Shown here piece after piece: positions 51,012 through 59,912 of a stretch of DNA of 64,000 nucleotides. Below the pieces are notes generated by a model, which made no database searches, had not been told where the DNA came from, and saw nothing but the letters and a program-made list of their open reading frames with translations. The stretch lies in the NCBI GenBank assembly GCA_029785195.1, contig JAFMAD010000001.1, forward strand, positions 62,001-126,000, read 5' to 3'. Position 1 is the first letter of the stretch. Each line of letters starts with the position of its first letter. The position numbers and the translations under genes were made by a program. Origin of the DNA: Nitrososphaerota archaeon. Lineage in GTDB: Archaea > Thermoproteota > Nitrososphaeria > Nitrososphaerales > Gagatemarchaeaceae.

Positions 51012-51215
51012 TTGGCCGCGAGCAGACCGCCGATAGAAGAGTTGCAGGCCGAAGCGAGGCGGAGGGCGCGCCGGATAGTGACGACGTCCGCCATGGCGGC
51101 TCCAGCATCGGGGGGAGCAGAGGCGCCCGGATATCTCATCGGAGACCTTCGGGCGCGGGAGGCGTGCCTGTTGACCCCGACCGTCCCCATGCTGGTGACG
51201 TTCGCCAGCACATAG
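51012..51215 (+). CDS. Possible short protein, low confidence
   Basis: A 67-residue frame from a TTG. It has an Arg-rich N-terminal helix (PIEELQAEARRRARR) and then an Ala/Gly/Leu-rich part. Codon third positions are mostly G/C, but no homologous pattern is recognised. It lies between the lipid enzyme and a small membrane protein; it could be a chance open frame. Confidence 0.25.
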   Translation: MAASRPPIEELQAEARRRARRIVTTSAMAAPASGGAEAPGYLIGDLRAREACLLTPTVPMLVTFAST

Positions 51216-51231
51216 ACTACAGGGTGGCACA

Positions 51232-51435
51232 CTGGCGAGCCTCTGGAACGGCCGCCTGGTCAAGAACTTGGTGAAGGATCTGTTCAGGGTGAGAGGGGTT
51301 CTGCTCGTCATATACGGCACGGTCTCAGTCTTTGCCGCGGTGTCCCCTGACCTGAACAGGGCGCTGTTCAACGCGGGCCTGTCGTCGAGCCTCATATGCG
51401 CAGGGGTCTACGCCGCGAAGAGGTTCGCCCGGTAG
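51232..51435 (+). CDS. Small membrane protein with uncertain start
   Basis: The frame encodes SLWNGRLVKNLVKDLF, then two hydrophobic helices and a basic end (KRFAR). Codon use is typical of real genes here. In frame there is a CTG at 51232 and the first canonical starts are TTG 51268 and GTG 51271, which would cut the N-terminal amphipathic part. A CATAGAC box lies about 20 bp before 51232. Length is 67 residues from CTG or 55 from TTG. Function unknown. Confidence 0.45.
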   Translation: MASLWNGRLVKNLVKDLFRVRGVLLVIYGTVSVFAAVSPDLNRALFNAGLSSSLICAGVYAAKRFAR

Positions 51436-51541
51436 GCGACGCCCTGGGGAGCTCGCCGGACCCCCTCCCGGGCGAGGGGCCTTCGCTGCGTCAGACACCG
51501 AAGCGTATTTTTACGGTGCGAGGGGCGCCTGCGCCCAGACT

Positions 51542-52255
51542 TTGGTGGACAAGCCTGGCCGTCGGAAGACCCACAAGACGCCGTGGGGGAAGGTCGCCGG
51601 CGTCGTCATCGTCTTGATCATAGTGGGGGCGGCGGGGTGGGAGGTCTACTGGAACTACATCTATCAGCCTCCCCCCGTGTACGCGAAGCTAGGGACAAGC
51701 CAGGGGTACATCTACCTGGAACTATATCCGAGCTGCGCCCCTGAGGCCGTGGCCAACTTCGTCAACCTCACCAACTCGGGGTTCTACAACGACCTCGTAT
51801 GGCACAGGATCATGCCCGGCTTCGTGATACAGACCGGAGACCCGAACACTCGAGGGGCGGTCAACAGCACGAGGTCTACCTGGGGGGCCGGCGGTTCGTC
51901 TCAGTCCGTCCCCTTCGAATGGTGCGGGAAGCTCCACAACTACGCGGGATACCTGGGGATGGCTAGCACCTCCCCCAAGGGACCGTCAACGTCCCAGTTC
52001 TTCATCAACTTGGTCAACAACCCGAGCCTGGACGACAACTACACCGTCTTCGCCAAGGTGATATCTGGGATGAGCGCCGTCTGTGCCCTCGCGAACCCGA
52101 AGACCGACCCGACCTACGGGAGCGTCGAGCCCACCCTCTCAACCTCGTCCCCCTACTACACCCAGCCCGTGAACCCGGCCAGGGCGATGCTGAACAACGC
52201 CACCATCATCCCGAAGTCTGAGGCGCCTCCTCCGCAGACCCCCGCGCCATGCTAG
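51542..52255 (+). CDS. Membrane-anchored cyclophilin-type peptidyl-prolyl isomerase
   Basis: A 237-residue protein. A basic N-terminus and one hydrophobic helix (about residues 16-36) anchor it, facing outside. The cyclophilin domain has YIYLELYPSCAPEAVANFV, WHRIMPGFVIQTGDP, GMASTSPKGPSTSQFFIN and VFAKVISG. It catalyses proline isomerisation during folding of exported proteins. Its Ser/Thr/Pro-rich C-terminal tail and the N-x-S/T sites fit an extracytoplasmic location. TTG start with CGTATTTTTA (51504-51513). Confidence 0.9.
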   Translation: MVDKPGRRKTHKTPWGKVAGVVIVLIIVGAAGWEVYWNYIYQPPPVYAKLGTSQGYIYLELYPSCAPEAVANFVNLTNSGFYNDLVWHRIMPGFVIQTGDPNTRGAVNSTRSTWGAGGSSQSVPFEWCGKLHNYAGYLGMASTSPKGPSTSQFFINLVNNPSLDDNYTVFAKVISGMSAVCALANPKTDPTYGSVEPTLSTSSPYYTQPVNPARAMLNNATIIPKSEAPPPQTPAPC

Positions 52256-52304
52256 CTGAGCCCGGCGCAACGTATGCATCGCCCCCGGGGGGACCGCGGG
52301 GAGG

Positions 52305-53450
52305 ATGACAGGCGACGGGCTCTTCCCGACTTCTGTCGTGGGGAGCCTCCCTCGCCCCGAGTGGCTGACGGACGGGATAGCCGCGAACGAAAGGGGTGAG
52401 CTATCCGACGAAAGGCTGAGGGAGTACTACGACGAGGCGGTGATACTGGCCCTCAAGCAGCAGGAGACGGCCGGGGTGGACGAGGTGTCAGACGGCGAGC
52501 AGCGGCGCTTCAGCTTCCTGGGATTCGTGGCTGAAAAGATCCCGTCGTTCCGGCTCGTCCCGGCCGCGCGGCTGATGAGCAAGGAGGCGGCCGGATACGC
52601 CGACGACATGAACCTCCACGTCGGCATCATCAGCAACCCTGTCATCGTGGGGCCGATCAGGAGGACCGCCCCCCTCGTCGCGGACGAGGTAAGGTACGCG
52701 AAGGAGCACACAGACAAGCCGGTCATGGCCCCCATCATCGGGCCATTCACCTTGTTGATCAACTCCTGGAACAAGAAGATGTCGGGGCGGTACTACCCCT
52801 CCCCGGAGGACGCCTTCGGGGACCTGACCCGCCTCCTGAGGGAAGAGCTCCTGGCCCTGAAGGAAGCGGGAGCGAGCTTCGTCCAACTCGACGAGCCAGC
52901 GATAGGGAACTTCGTCGACTTCCGCTACACAAAGTGGCTCCTTGCCCTCAACGGATGGAAGGTCGGGGACGTGCAGGAGCTCCACCGGATCTCTGCCGAG
53001 CTGGTCAACAGGACGGTGAAGGGGGTCGGCGGGATAAAGCTCGGGGTCCACATATGCAGAGGGAACTGGAGGTCCGACGAAGCTCACTACTCCCACGGCG
53101 GGTACGAGAACATGATTGATGAGATCCTCGACCTGAAGGTCAGGAGGTTGGTCCTCGAGTACGCGACCAAGCGGGCAGGGAGCTACGACGTCTTCAGGGA
53201 CCACCCTTGGCCGGGGGAGGTCGGGCTCGGGGTCATAGACGTGAAGGACCCGCGAGTCGAGGCGCCGAAGGAGATCGTCAGGCGGGTGGAGGGCGCCGCA
53301 GAGGTCTTCGGTGAAGAGAGGCTGGTGCTCAACCCAGACTGCGGTTTCTCCTCGGGGAGGCCCTGGCCTGTCGTGAGCAGGCAGACGGCGTTCGCAAAGC
53401 TGAAAGCACAGACAAAAGCCGCGCTCTTGCTCAGGGCGGGACGAAGCTGA
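52305..53450 (+). CDS. MetE C-terminal-type methyltransferase (methionine synthase core)
   Basis: A 381-residue protein matching only the catalytic half of cobalamin-independent methionine synthase. VVGSLPRPEWL starts the barrel, DGEQRR follows, and QLDEPAI is the homocysteine site. The zinc ligands are in GVHICRGNW (His, Cys), LVLEYA (Glu) and NPDCGF (Cys). The N-terminal folate-binding duplicate of MetE is absent, as in archaeal core enzymes that take methyl from methylcobamide. The exact methyl donor is inferred, not shown. Confidence 0.85.
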   Translation: MTGDGLFPTSVVGSLPRPEWLTDGIAANERGELSDERLREYYDEAVILALKQQETAGVDEVSDGEQRRFSFLGFVAEKIPSFRLVPAARLMSKEAAGYADDMNLHVGIISNPVIVGPIRRTAPLVADEVRYAKEHTDKPVMAPIIGPFTLLINSWNKKMSGRYYPSPEDAFGDLTRLLREELLALKEAGASFVQLDEPAIGNFVDFRYTKWLLALNGWKVGDVQELHRISAELVNRTVKGVGGIKLGVHICRGNWRSDEAHYSHGGYENMIDEILDLKVRRLVLEYATKRAGSYDVFRDHPWPGEVGLGVIDVKDPRVEAPKEIVRRVEGAAEVFGEERLVLNPDCGFSSGRPWPVVSRQTAFAKLKAQTKAALLLRAGRS

Positions 53451-53454
53451 GCGG

Positions 53455-53730
53455 CTACCACGAGCGCCTTTCCGACTTCGCTCTTACCTTGACTATCCCG
53501 TAGTGGACAGCGCAGGAGACGCAGTAGTAGGCGACCTGGGTCGGAGAAGCTATGTAAGCGCCCGCAGCCCTCAGCTCGCGAGCGAGAGTCGGCTCGACGA
53601 GGCTGGTCCTCTTTGTCACCTTCTTCGCCTTGTCCCTTGGGACCGCAGCCCCACAGTTGCTGCAGTAGATGACGTCGCTCCGTCCTTTCCCTCCCTTGGA
53701 CCGTCCTCTGCTCTTCCTCTTCTTGGACAA
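53455..53730 (-). CDS. rps26e: Small ribosomal subunit protein eS26
   Basis: A 91-residue protein. KKRKSRGRSKGGKGR, IYCSNCGAAVPRDKAKK, and YYCVSCAVHYGIVKVR with SERRSW are the eS26 signature, including the four-Cys zinc site. It sits at the mRNA exit region of the 30S subunit. It occurs in Thermoproteota/Thaumarchaeota and eukaryotes but not in most Euryarchaeota, which helps to place the organism. TTG start with a CTATATGTTTAAAG box upstream. Confidence 0.93.
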   Translation of the reverse strand: MSKKRKSRGRSKGGKGRSDVIYCSNCGAAVPRDKAKKVTKRTSLVEPTLARELRAAGAYIASPTQVAYYCVSCAVHYGIVKVRAKSERRSW

Positions 53731-53849
53731 GTCAGAGGCGCCACCGGCTTAGTCCCTCTTTAAACATATAGAACGGACGCGCTGCTCAGGCCACGAGTCG
53801 ATGGCTGCTTTTGCCTGCAGCCGCTGCCGGCCTTACACGAAGCCTGGCT

Positions 53850-55244
53850 TTACTTCGCTTCTGTCTGGTCCAGAGCCCGGACGTCAGTGGACGCCATCGA
53901 AGGCATCGAAGGCGAGACGATCGGGGACTCCCCGGAGGCGACGGCGATGCTGACCCCCTGGCCGGTCTCTATCCCCTTGAAGTGCCAGACCAGGACCCCG
54001 ATGAGCCCCACGGTCCAAATAAGCGCGTTGAACAGGATGTAGTTGTTCTCAGACAGCCCTAATCCGATGTAATAGGCGGGGATCGCCGCCCCGATTGCGA
54101 TGAACCTCGTGAGCGCTGTCAGGGTCCCCCTCCTCGTCGTCTGCCAGACCTCGCCCTTCAGGGTGTCCTCTGCGAGATACCCTGCCCCTACGAACACGTT
54201 GAGGACTATGAGTACAGCGTAGAAGGTTATCAGCGAATCGGAGAAGGCCGCGGTCGAGACGTTCAGGGCGTAGATCCCCCAGGTGACGATGAACGTCCCT
54301 ATCATGGAGTAGGTGAGCAGCTTCTTCCTGCTCCACTTCTCCGCCATGACCGACACCACCGCCCCGGCCAGGAATCCTACTAGGTTAGCGACGAGGATTA
54401 TGGAAGCGATCTGGCTGGCGTAGTAATAATAGCCGAGCGAGTATGTCATCAGGCCGAAGCCGACGGCGTTAGCTCCGGCTATGGCGGTCACCACGAATAT
54501 CTTTATCGCGAGTGACGGGTGCTTCGCTCCCGCGGCTTGGGGTGATGACACGGCCGGCGCGGAAGGCGAGGCCGCAGCGACGGCGAAGTGCTTCTGGACA
54601 GCTGCCGCCGCCTCCGCGTGCTTCCCCTTCGCCTCCAGCCAACGGACCGACTCGGGCATCTTCAGCCTGCTAAGGAGGAGGACAGCGAGTATCGGGATGA
54701 ACATCGCGGCCACGAGGTCCTTCGAGAAGGACAGCGAGCCGTATTCAGAGGCCGCGACGAAACCTACCAGGCCGAGGACCACCCCCCCGACGTTGATGAA
54801 ATTGATCTCCCAGAACATGGTCCTGCTCCTGTACTTGCGCGGCATGATTTCGTGGTTGGCAGCCATGATGGTGTTCATCTCGCCCCCAGCTGCGAATAGG
54901 AGGAGGGCGAGGAAGAAGAGCACCTCGGTATAAGCGGAGAAGAAGAATATCCCGACCGCGCCGACGGCGTAAAGGGCCATGGTGAAGAAGAAGGTCAGGC
55001 GCCTTCCGAGGGCGTCAGAGATGGGGCCAGCGAAGGCGATCCCGATGATCAGGAAGAGCGGCGACCAGACCAGAGCGAGAGTGCCGAGGAGGCTGGGGAG
55101 CGTGGTGAACCAGGCGGCGGCGAAGCTGCCGAGCCCGTAGATGTACGCTTCGGCCAGCATCCCGACAGCGAACGCGATAAAAGTCCAAGAATGGGCAGAC
55201 GTCCAGGATGACTCCTCCAGTTTGCTGGAGTAGGACAACCGCAC
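53850..55244 (-). CDS. MFS sugar/metabolite transporter
   Basis: A 464-residue carrier with 12 helices. SDALGRRLTFF is the first MFS loop motif and PESVRWLEAKGKHAEA the sugar-porter-like PESPRWL loop. A central Ala/Ser/Pro loop separates the halves, and EKWSRKKLLTY is the second half-repeat loop. The C-terminus is Ser-rich and cytosolic. Proton-coupled uptake of a sugar or organic acid is likely; substrate unknown. GTG start, with GTTTATTACC about 20-28 bp upstream. Confidence 0.88.
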   Translation of the reverse strand: MRLSYSSKLEESSWTSAHSWTFIAFAVGMLAEAYIYGLGSFAAAWFTTLPSLLGTLALVWSPLFLIIGIAFAGPISDALGRRLTFFFTMALYAVGAVGIFFFSAYTEVLFFLALLLFAAGGEMNTIMAANHEIMPRKYRSRTMFWEINFINVGGVVLGLVGFVAASEYGSLSFSKDLVAAMFIPILAVLLLSRLKMPESVRWLEAKGKHAEAAAAVQKHFAVAAASPSAPAVSSPQAAGAKHPSLAIKIFVVTAIAGANAVGFGLMTYSLGYYYYASQIASIILVANLVGFLAGAVVSVMAEKWSRKKLLTYSMIGTFIVTWGIYALNVSTAAFSDSLITFYAVLIVLNVFVGAGYLAEDTLKGEVWQTTRRGTLTALTRFIAIGAAIPAYYIGLGLSENNYILFNALIWTVGLIGVLVWHFKGIETGQGVSIAVASGESPIVSPSMPSMASTDVRALDQTEAK

Positions 55245-55412
55245 AGGGTATGTGTGATATGGGTAATAAACTGAACGAATCCGGCCCAGTCGGCGTCCCA
55301 GGCGACGACTGAAATGCCAGGGGGGCGAACGGAACGGCCCGAGATGCGGCGGGGCGGCCGTCCAAAAGACCCGCGGGAATCTTGATAAGGATTCCAGCGA
55401 ACGCGTCGCGGA

Positions 55413-56327
55413 TTGAGGGTCCTGGTCGCTGGCTTCGTCACGATAGACACGATCCAGCTCCCGATGCGCCAGGTGATGTCAGTCGGCGGCCCTCCATCCT
55501 ATGCAGGCCTCATCTGCTCCAGGTTCGGCAACGACGTCGTCCCCCTGACGAGGGTGGGGGCCGACTTCCCAGACGACCAGGCGGTCTGGCTGGCCAGGAA
55601 CGGCGTCGTGCTCCGGGCGACAGACAGGAGCGCGTCTAAGCCGACCACGAGGTTCAGCATAGCAAACAGCGCCGGGGCGAGGAGCCTCAGGCTGACTAGC
55701 AGGTGCGACGACATATCCCCTTCGCAGATCCCCCCCGACACGAAGTTCAACGCCGCCCTGGTGAGCCCGCTGGCGGGGGAGGTGTCCTCCGCCCTCCTCG
55801 GCGAGATAGCGGCGCGCAGCGAGTTCGTCTTCCTCGACCCCCAGGGGTTCGTCAGGTCGTTCTCAGGGGACGGGACGGTGACCTTCTCGCCTCCGAAAAA
55901 CGCCCAGCTGCTGTCCAAGGTCCACGCGTTGAAGATGGACACGACAGAGGCTGAGATGCTCACAGGCAAGGCGGACCCGGTCGGAGCCCTCGAGAAGCTT
56001 TCGTCCCTCGGGGTGAGGAAGGGGATAGTCACCCGCGGGGGGGACCCCTGCCACGTCCTCGACGGTGGGAGGGTGTTCCGAGTGGGGGTACCGAAGGTCC
56101 CGGTCATAGACAGCACGGGGGCGGGGGACGTCCTCAGCGGGGCCACGGTCTCGTGGTACCTCAAGAGCAGGGACTTCCTGCGGAGCGCCTGCTTCGGGAT
56201 CGCCGCGTCGTCCCTCTCTCTCCAGATGATCGCCCTGGGGAAGGTCGACCTCCCAATGAAGGTCGACGAGACGGCCGCGAGGCTCTACTCCACCGCGGAC
56301 CCTGTCGCGACCGTGCGAAGCGCCTAG
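55413..56327 (+). CDS. PfkB-family carbohydrate kinase
   Basis: A 304-residue ribokinase-fold enzyme. VLVAGFVTIDTI begins it, SVGGPPSYAGLICSRFG is the substrate motif, and DSTGAGDVLSGATVSW is the ATP/catalytic motif with the base Asp. It phosphorylates a sugar or nucleoside; the specificity is open (inositol and ribose kinases share this pattern). TTG start after CTTGATAAGG (55381-55390). Its stop overlaps the convergent proS by 4 bp. Confidence 0.88.
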   Translation: MRVLVAGFVTIDTIQLPMRQVMSVGGPPSYAGLICSRFGNDVVPLTRVGADFPDDQAVWLARNGVVLRATDRSASKPTTRFSIANSAGARSLRLTSRCDDISPSQIPPDTKFNAALVSPLAGEVSSALLGEIAARSEFVFLDPQGFVRSFSGDGTVTFSPPKNAQLLSKVHALKMDTTEAEMLTGKADPVGALEKLSSLGVRKGIVTRGGDPCHVLDGGRVFRVGVPKVPVIDSTGAGDVLSGATVSWYLKSRDFLRSACFGIAASSLSLQMIALGKVDLPMKVDETAARLYSTADPVATVRSA

Positions 56328-57766
56328 TACGACCTGCCGTAGAGGGCGAAGGCGGGCGCGTCCTTCCCGCACACGATGCACCTTCCATCCCCTGGCCCCT
56401 GGTCCAGGGGGACGTTCAGGATCTTCCCCCCAGCGACCTCCCGGGCCTTCGCCTCGCACGTCGCGTCCCCGCACCATGGCACCCTGACCATCCCTCCCTC
56501 GTCCGCCATTATCGACTTCAGCTCTTCCAGGGTGGAAGCGTCGTGCGTGTTCCTCCTGAGGGCGTCGGACGCCCTGGCGAAGAGGCTGGACTGTATCGCG
56601 TCCAGCTCCTTCGAGACCTCGGCGGAGAGCTCGCCGACCTTCACGGCCCGCTTCCCCCCCGTGTCCCTCCTGACCAGGACCGCTTGCCCATCCCTCATGT
56701 CCCTGGGCCCGAACTCGACCCTGAGCGGCACCCCCTTGAGCTCCCATTCGTTGAACTTCCGGCCCGGCGTAAGGTGGTCACGGTCGTCGAGGCGCGCCCT
56801 AAAGCTTGACAGCGACGCCATCAGCTTTTTCGCCTCGGCGAGGACGGCCTGCTTGCTCTCGTCGTTGACTATTGGGACAAGGACGACCTGGACCGCCGCG
56901 AGGCGCGGTGGGACCACCGCCCCCCTGTCGTCGCTGTGGACCGCGAGCATCACCCCTATCTCGCGGGTCGAGATGGCCCAGGTGTTCTGGTAAGCGAACT
57001 GCTTGTTCCCTTCTTTGTCGATGAAGACTATCCCGAACGCCTTCGAGAAGTTCTGGCCGTCTGCGTGCCAGTCGGGGCCCTGGATCGCCTTCCCGTCGGG
57101 GAGGAGGTGCTCGATGCTGTAGGTCCCCTCAGCCCCCGCGAACGTCTCCCCCCGCGTCTTCTTCCCCACGTACCCAGGGAGGGCGAGGTACTCCTCTGTT
57201 ATCTTGCGATAGATCCCGAGTATCTGGGCTCGCTCTGCGTCCGCCTCCTCCCTGGTCGCGAACAAGGAGTGCCCCTCGTTCCATAGGAACTCTCTCGACC
57301 TGAGTATGAACGTGGGGTTCTTGAACTCCCAGCGGACCACGTTGTTCCACTGGTTCAGCCGCATGGGGAGGTCCCTCCACGACCTGACCCAGCGCGCCAC
57401 GACCTCGTACATGAGCGCCTCTGAGGTAGGCCTGATGGCGAGCCTCTCCTCGACCTTCGAGCTCCCTGTCTCCGTGACCCATGCAACCTCCGGGGCGAAC
57501 CCCTCCACGTGCTCCGCCTCCTTCTTGAGGAGGCGCTCTGGGATGAACAGAGGGAAGTATGTGTTTGATATCCCCGCAGCCTTGAAGAGAGCGTCCGTCT
57601 CCTTCTGGATGTTCTCCCAGATCGCGTACCCCGAAGGCCTGTAGACGACGCAGCCGGAGACCGGGCTGTAGTCGGCGATTTCTGACTTCAGGATGACCTG
57701 GGTGTACCACTCGTCGAAGTTCTCCGCCTTCTTCGCTGTGATCCCCTCCTGGCTCGTCCCTGACAT
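56324..57766 (-). CDS. proS: Prolyl-tRNA synthetase (archaeal/eukaryotic type)
   Basis: A 480-residue class II synthetase without the bacterial editing insertion. VSGCVVYRPSGYAIWE, RPTSEALMYE, the motif 2 region RWEFKNPTFILRSREF and HSLFATREEA are present. The C-terminal zinc domain, with CGDATCEAKA and CIVCGKDA, ends in Tyr (GRSY), as in the archaeal type. Charges tRNA-Pro. Start ATG 57766. Confidence 0.95.
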   Translation of the reverse strand: MSGTSQEGITAKKAENFDEWYTQVILKSEIADYSPVSGCVVYRPSGYAIWENIQKETDALFKAAGISNTYFPLFIPERLLKKEAEHVEGFAPEVAWVTETGSSKVEERLAIRPTSEALMYEVVARWVRSWRDLPMRLNQWNNVVRWEFKNPTFILRSREFLWNEGHSLFATREEADAERAQILGIYRKITEEYLALPGYVGKKTRGETFAGAEGTYSIEHLLPDGKAIQGPDWHADGQNFSKAFGIVFIDKEGNKQFAYQNTWAISTREIGVMLAVHSDDRGAVVPPRLAAVQVVLVPIVNDESKQAVLAEAKKLMASLSSFRARLDDRDHLTPGRKFNEWELKGVPLRVEFGPRDMRDGQAVLVRRDTGGKRAVKVGELSAEVSKELDAIQSSLFARASDALRRNTHDASTLEELKSIMADEGGMVRVPWCGDATCEAKAREVAGGKILNVPLDQGPGDGRCIVCGKDAPAFALYGRSY

Positions 57767-57812
57767 TATCCCCCGGTCCCTTCGCGCGCTCTTAATGAAC
57801 GTGCCCCCATGG

Positions 57813-58412
57813 TCAGATGCTCCCCAGGAGGACGACCGCGCCCAGCCCCAGAAACACCGCGGCGGACAGGGACCGGAGCCTCCGCGGGGTGAGCAGGAGC
57901 CCGAGCCTGCTCCCCACCGCCGCTTCCAGGGCGGTAGCTGCGTAGAGGCCGGCGCACGCCCCGGTGAACACGAGCAGAGGGTCGGCGTAGCGGGCGACCA
58001 TGACTATGGTCAGGACCTCCGTGGCGTCCCCTGCGACGTCGAGCGCTACGAGGGCGCCCACCAGCGCCAGGAACGCCCCCGCCGCCGACCTCCGCCCACC
58101 CCCCCGGGGTCGGTCCCCTGCTTGGGGACCCCCTCGCGAGAGCCCAGCCCCCGCCCAGGCTCCGTAGCAGAGCATGACGACCCCCCCGGCGATGCGCACC
58201 CAGGCGACCGGGATGTACAGGAGCATGAAGGAGCCTATGACCACGAAGAGTCCGGTAGTGAGAGTAAAGGCGGCCACCCCTGACAGGAATGTGAGCCCAG
58301 GCCTCCCGCTGGCCGAGGCCGCCAGGACGAGGAAGGCGTCCTTGTCAGTGAGCTCGACGACGAAGAGAGAGGCGGCCACCGCTGCGAGGGAAGCGAGGGG
58401 TGCAGCAGCCAT
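57813..58412 (-). CDS. UPF0016/GDT1-like cation transporter
   Basis: A 199-residue protein with about six helices in two repeats. The first repeat motif is VELTDKDAF (family E-x-G-D-K/R-T/S), the second DVAGDATEVL. In GDT1/TMEM165 these carry Mn2+/Ca2+ in exchange for protons. Both motifs depart from consensus, so transport is tentative. The start lies 33 bp from the stop of the upstream membrane protein gene, likely an operon. Confidence 0.65.
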   Translation of the reverse strand: MAAAPLASLAAVAASLFVVELTDKDAFLVLAASASGRPGLTFLSGVAAFTLTTGLFVVIGSFMLLYIPVAWVRIAGGVVMLCYGAWAGAGLSRGGPQAGDRPRGGGRRSAAGAFLALVGALVALDVAGDATEVLTIVMVARYADPLLVFTGACAGLYAATALEAAVGSRLGLLLTPRRLRSLSAAVFLGLGAVVLLGSI

Positions 58413-58445
58413 TGGTCCACACAGCGGCCCGCACGACCGCCCGCG

Positions 58446-59057
58446 TTACTCCTCTTCTGCGCCCCGCGCCCCTTCGGGGAGGACGTACAGGAGGGTGCCG
58501 ACGACGAGCAGCGCGAATGCGACCCCGAGCCCGAGATAGATCTCGCGCTTCCCTATCTCGTAGATCGAGACGGGGACGAGCAGGAGGACTATCATCGCCA
58601 GAGGCTTCCTTTTGGCCAGGGAAGAGAACTGGAACGGGAGGGTGATGGCATAGCTCAGCAGGAACAGGATCGCGGGGAAGATGAGGTTGAACTTCCCCCC
58701 CATGAAATCCACCACTGCCCCGACGGGACTCGCCCCGTTGGCGTAGACGGCACCGACCAGCGCGAAGAAGATGCTCACCCCGGCTATCAGCTGGAGGGTC
58801 GAGCCCAAGGAGCCGACCTTCGTGCGCCTCTCGGCAGGGTCCGTCCCCCTGAACTCCAACACGACGCCCGCCAGCACAGCGAGCGACCCGACGAGGAACA
58901 CATAGGAGCTCCGGGTGACGGTCATGTAGACCTCGGCCGGGAGGAAGATGGAGATACCTTCCTGGAACCAGACGACGAGGCCGTACCCCGCGCTGACCGC
59001 GAACGGGACGACGTAGAGCAACGTGGCGATGTCTTCGTAGCGTCCCCTCGAGCTCAA
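58446..59057 (-). CDS. Six-helix membrane protein of unknown function
   Basis: A 203-residue protein with six hydrophobic helices and a cytosolic acidic C-terminus (GAEEE). A conserved-looking loop RGTDPAERRTKVGSLGS sits between helices 2 and 3. TTG start with CGGTTTTAAGCTG (minus, about 59080-59092). Upstream gene trmI ends 37 bp before; downstream is the GDT1-like gene. Not recognised. Confidence 0.65.
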   Translation of the reverse strand: MSSRGRYEDIATLLYVVPFAVSAGYGLVVWFQEGISIFLPAEVYMTVTRSSYVFLVGSLAVLAGVVLEFRGTDPAERRTKVGSLGSTLQLIAGVSIFFALVGAVYANGASPVGAVVDFMGGKFNLIFPAILFLLSYAITLPFQFSSLAKRKPLAMIVLLLVPVSIYEIGKREIYLGLGVAFALLVVGTLLYVLPEGARGAEEE

Positions 59058-59093
59058 TGCTTGTCCCGCGCGACCGGGGTCAGCTTAAAACCG

Positions 59094-59876
59094 TTACGTT
59101 GAAACCGGCGGCTCGGCGGCCCTCCCGAATGTGAGGTACGCGGTGTGCCCCACCATTATGTTGGAGGGCCTGGTCATGCCCACCCTCGCTTCGAGGTGGC
59201 GCAGGAGTATCTCCACCGTCTCGATGGCCACGAACCCCTCCTCCTTCATCTTCGCCACCAGCCTCTCCGCCTGGTTGGTCGTCGGAGTCACGGCCGCCAT
59301 GGGCGCGGATGGCTTGAGCGCCTCCTTCATGCTGTGCACGACCTCCCAGGGGTCCCCTACGTCGAGGATTCCCGCGTCGAACCCCCGCTCCTCGAACCCG
59401 AGGCGGGAGTCCCCCGCCTTGAAAGTGACGTAGGAGGACAGGCCGAGCCTCTCGATGTTCTTCCTGGCGACCGCCTGGAACTCTGGGTTGATGTCATAGG
59501 TGCACACCGTCCCTCCTGGCTGGACCAGGTAAGCCATCAGGGCGGTCGTCGCCCCGCTCCCGGTCCCCGTCTCTATCACCCTCGAGCCTGAGTGGACCCC
59601 CAGCTTCACCGCCATGAGCCCGAGGTCCTTGGGGTAGATCACCTGCGTCCTCCGCGCGAGCTTCATCACCATGTCCTCGATGGTGGGGCGGAGGATGGTC
59701 AGCTCGTCCCCCATGGTGGTGGCGACCCTGACCCCGAAGCCCTTCCCTACGAGGGACGCTACGTCGAGGATGCCGAGATGCGTGTGCAGCTTCGGGGTGT
59801 CCTTCGGCCTGACCAGCCATCGCCTCCGTCTGTCCCTGTACACAAGGATGTAGGAGTCCTCTAGGATCTCGTCCAC
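59094..59876 (-). CDS. trmI: tRNA (adenine-N1)-methyltransferase TrmI
   Basis: A 260-residue SAM-dependent enzyme methylating A57/A58 of tRNA. The N-terminal beta domain (LVYRDRRRRWLVRPKD) precedes the Rossmann domain: ETGTGSGATTALMAY is the SAM motif, YDINPEFQAVARKNIERLGL follows, and LDVGDPWEVV is the D-x-P-x-P-like catalytic site. Family length. GTG start with a GCATATAGAAC box (minus, about 59898-59908). Confidence 0.92.
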   Translation of the reverse strand: MDEILEDSYILVYRDRRRRWLVRPKDTPKLHTHLGILDVASLVGKGFGVRVATTMGDELTILRPTIEDMVMKLARRTQVIYPKDLGLMAVKLGVHSGSRVIETGTGSGATTALMAYLVQPGGTVCTYDINPEFQAVARKNIERLGLSSYVTFKAGDSRLGFEERGFDAGILDVGDPWEVVHSMKEALKPSAPMAAVTPTTNQAERLVAKMKEEGFVAIETVEILLRHLEARVGMTRPSNIMVGHTAYLTFGRAAEPPVST

Positions 59877-59912
59877 GGCCGGGCCCTGCGCGTCAGTTCT
59901 ATATGCTTGCGG

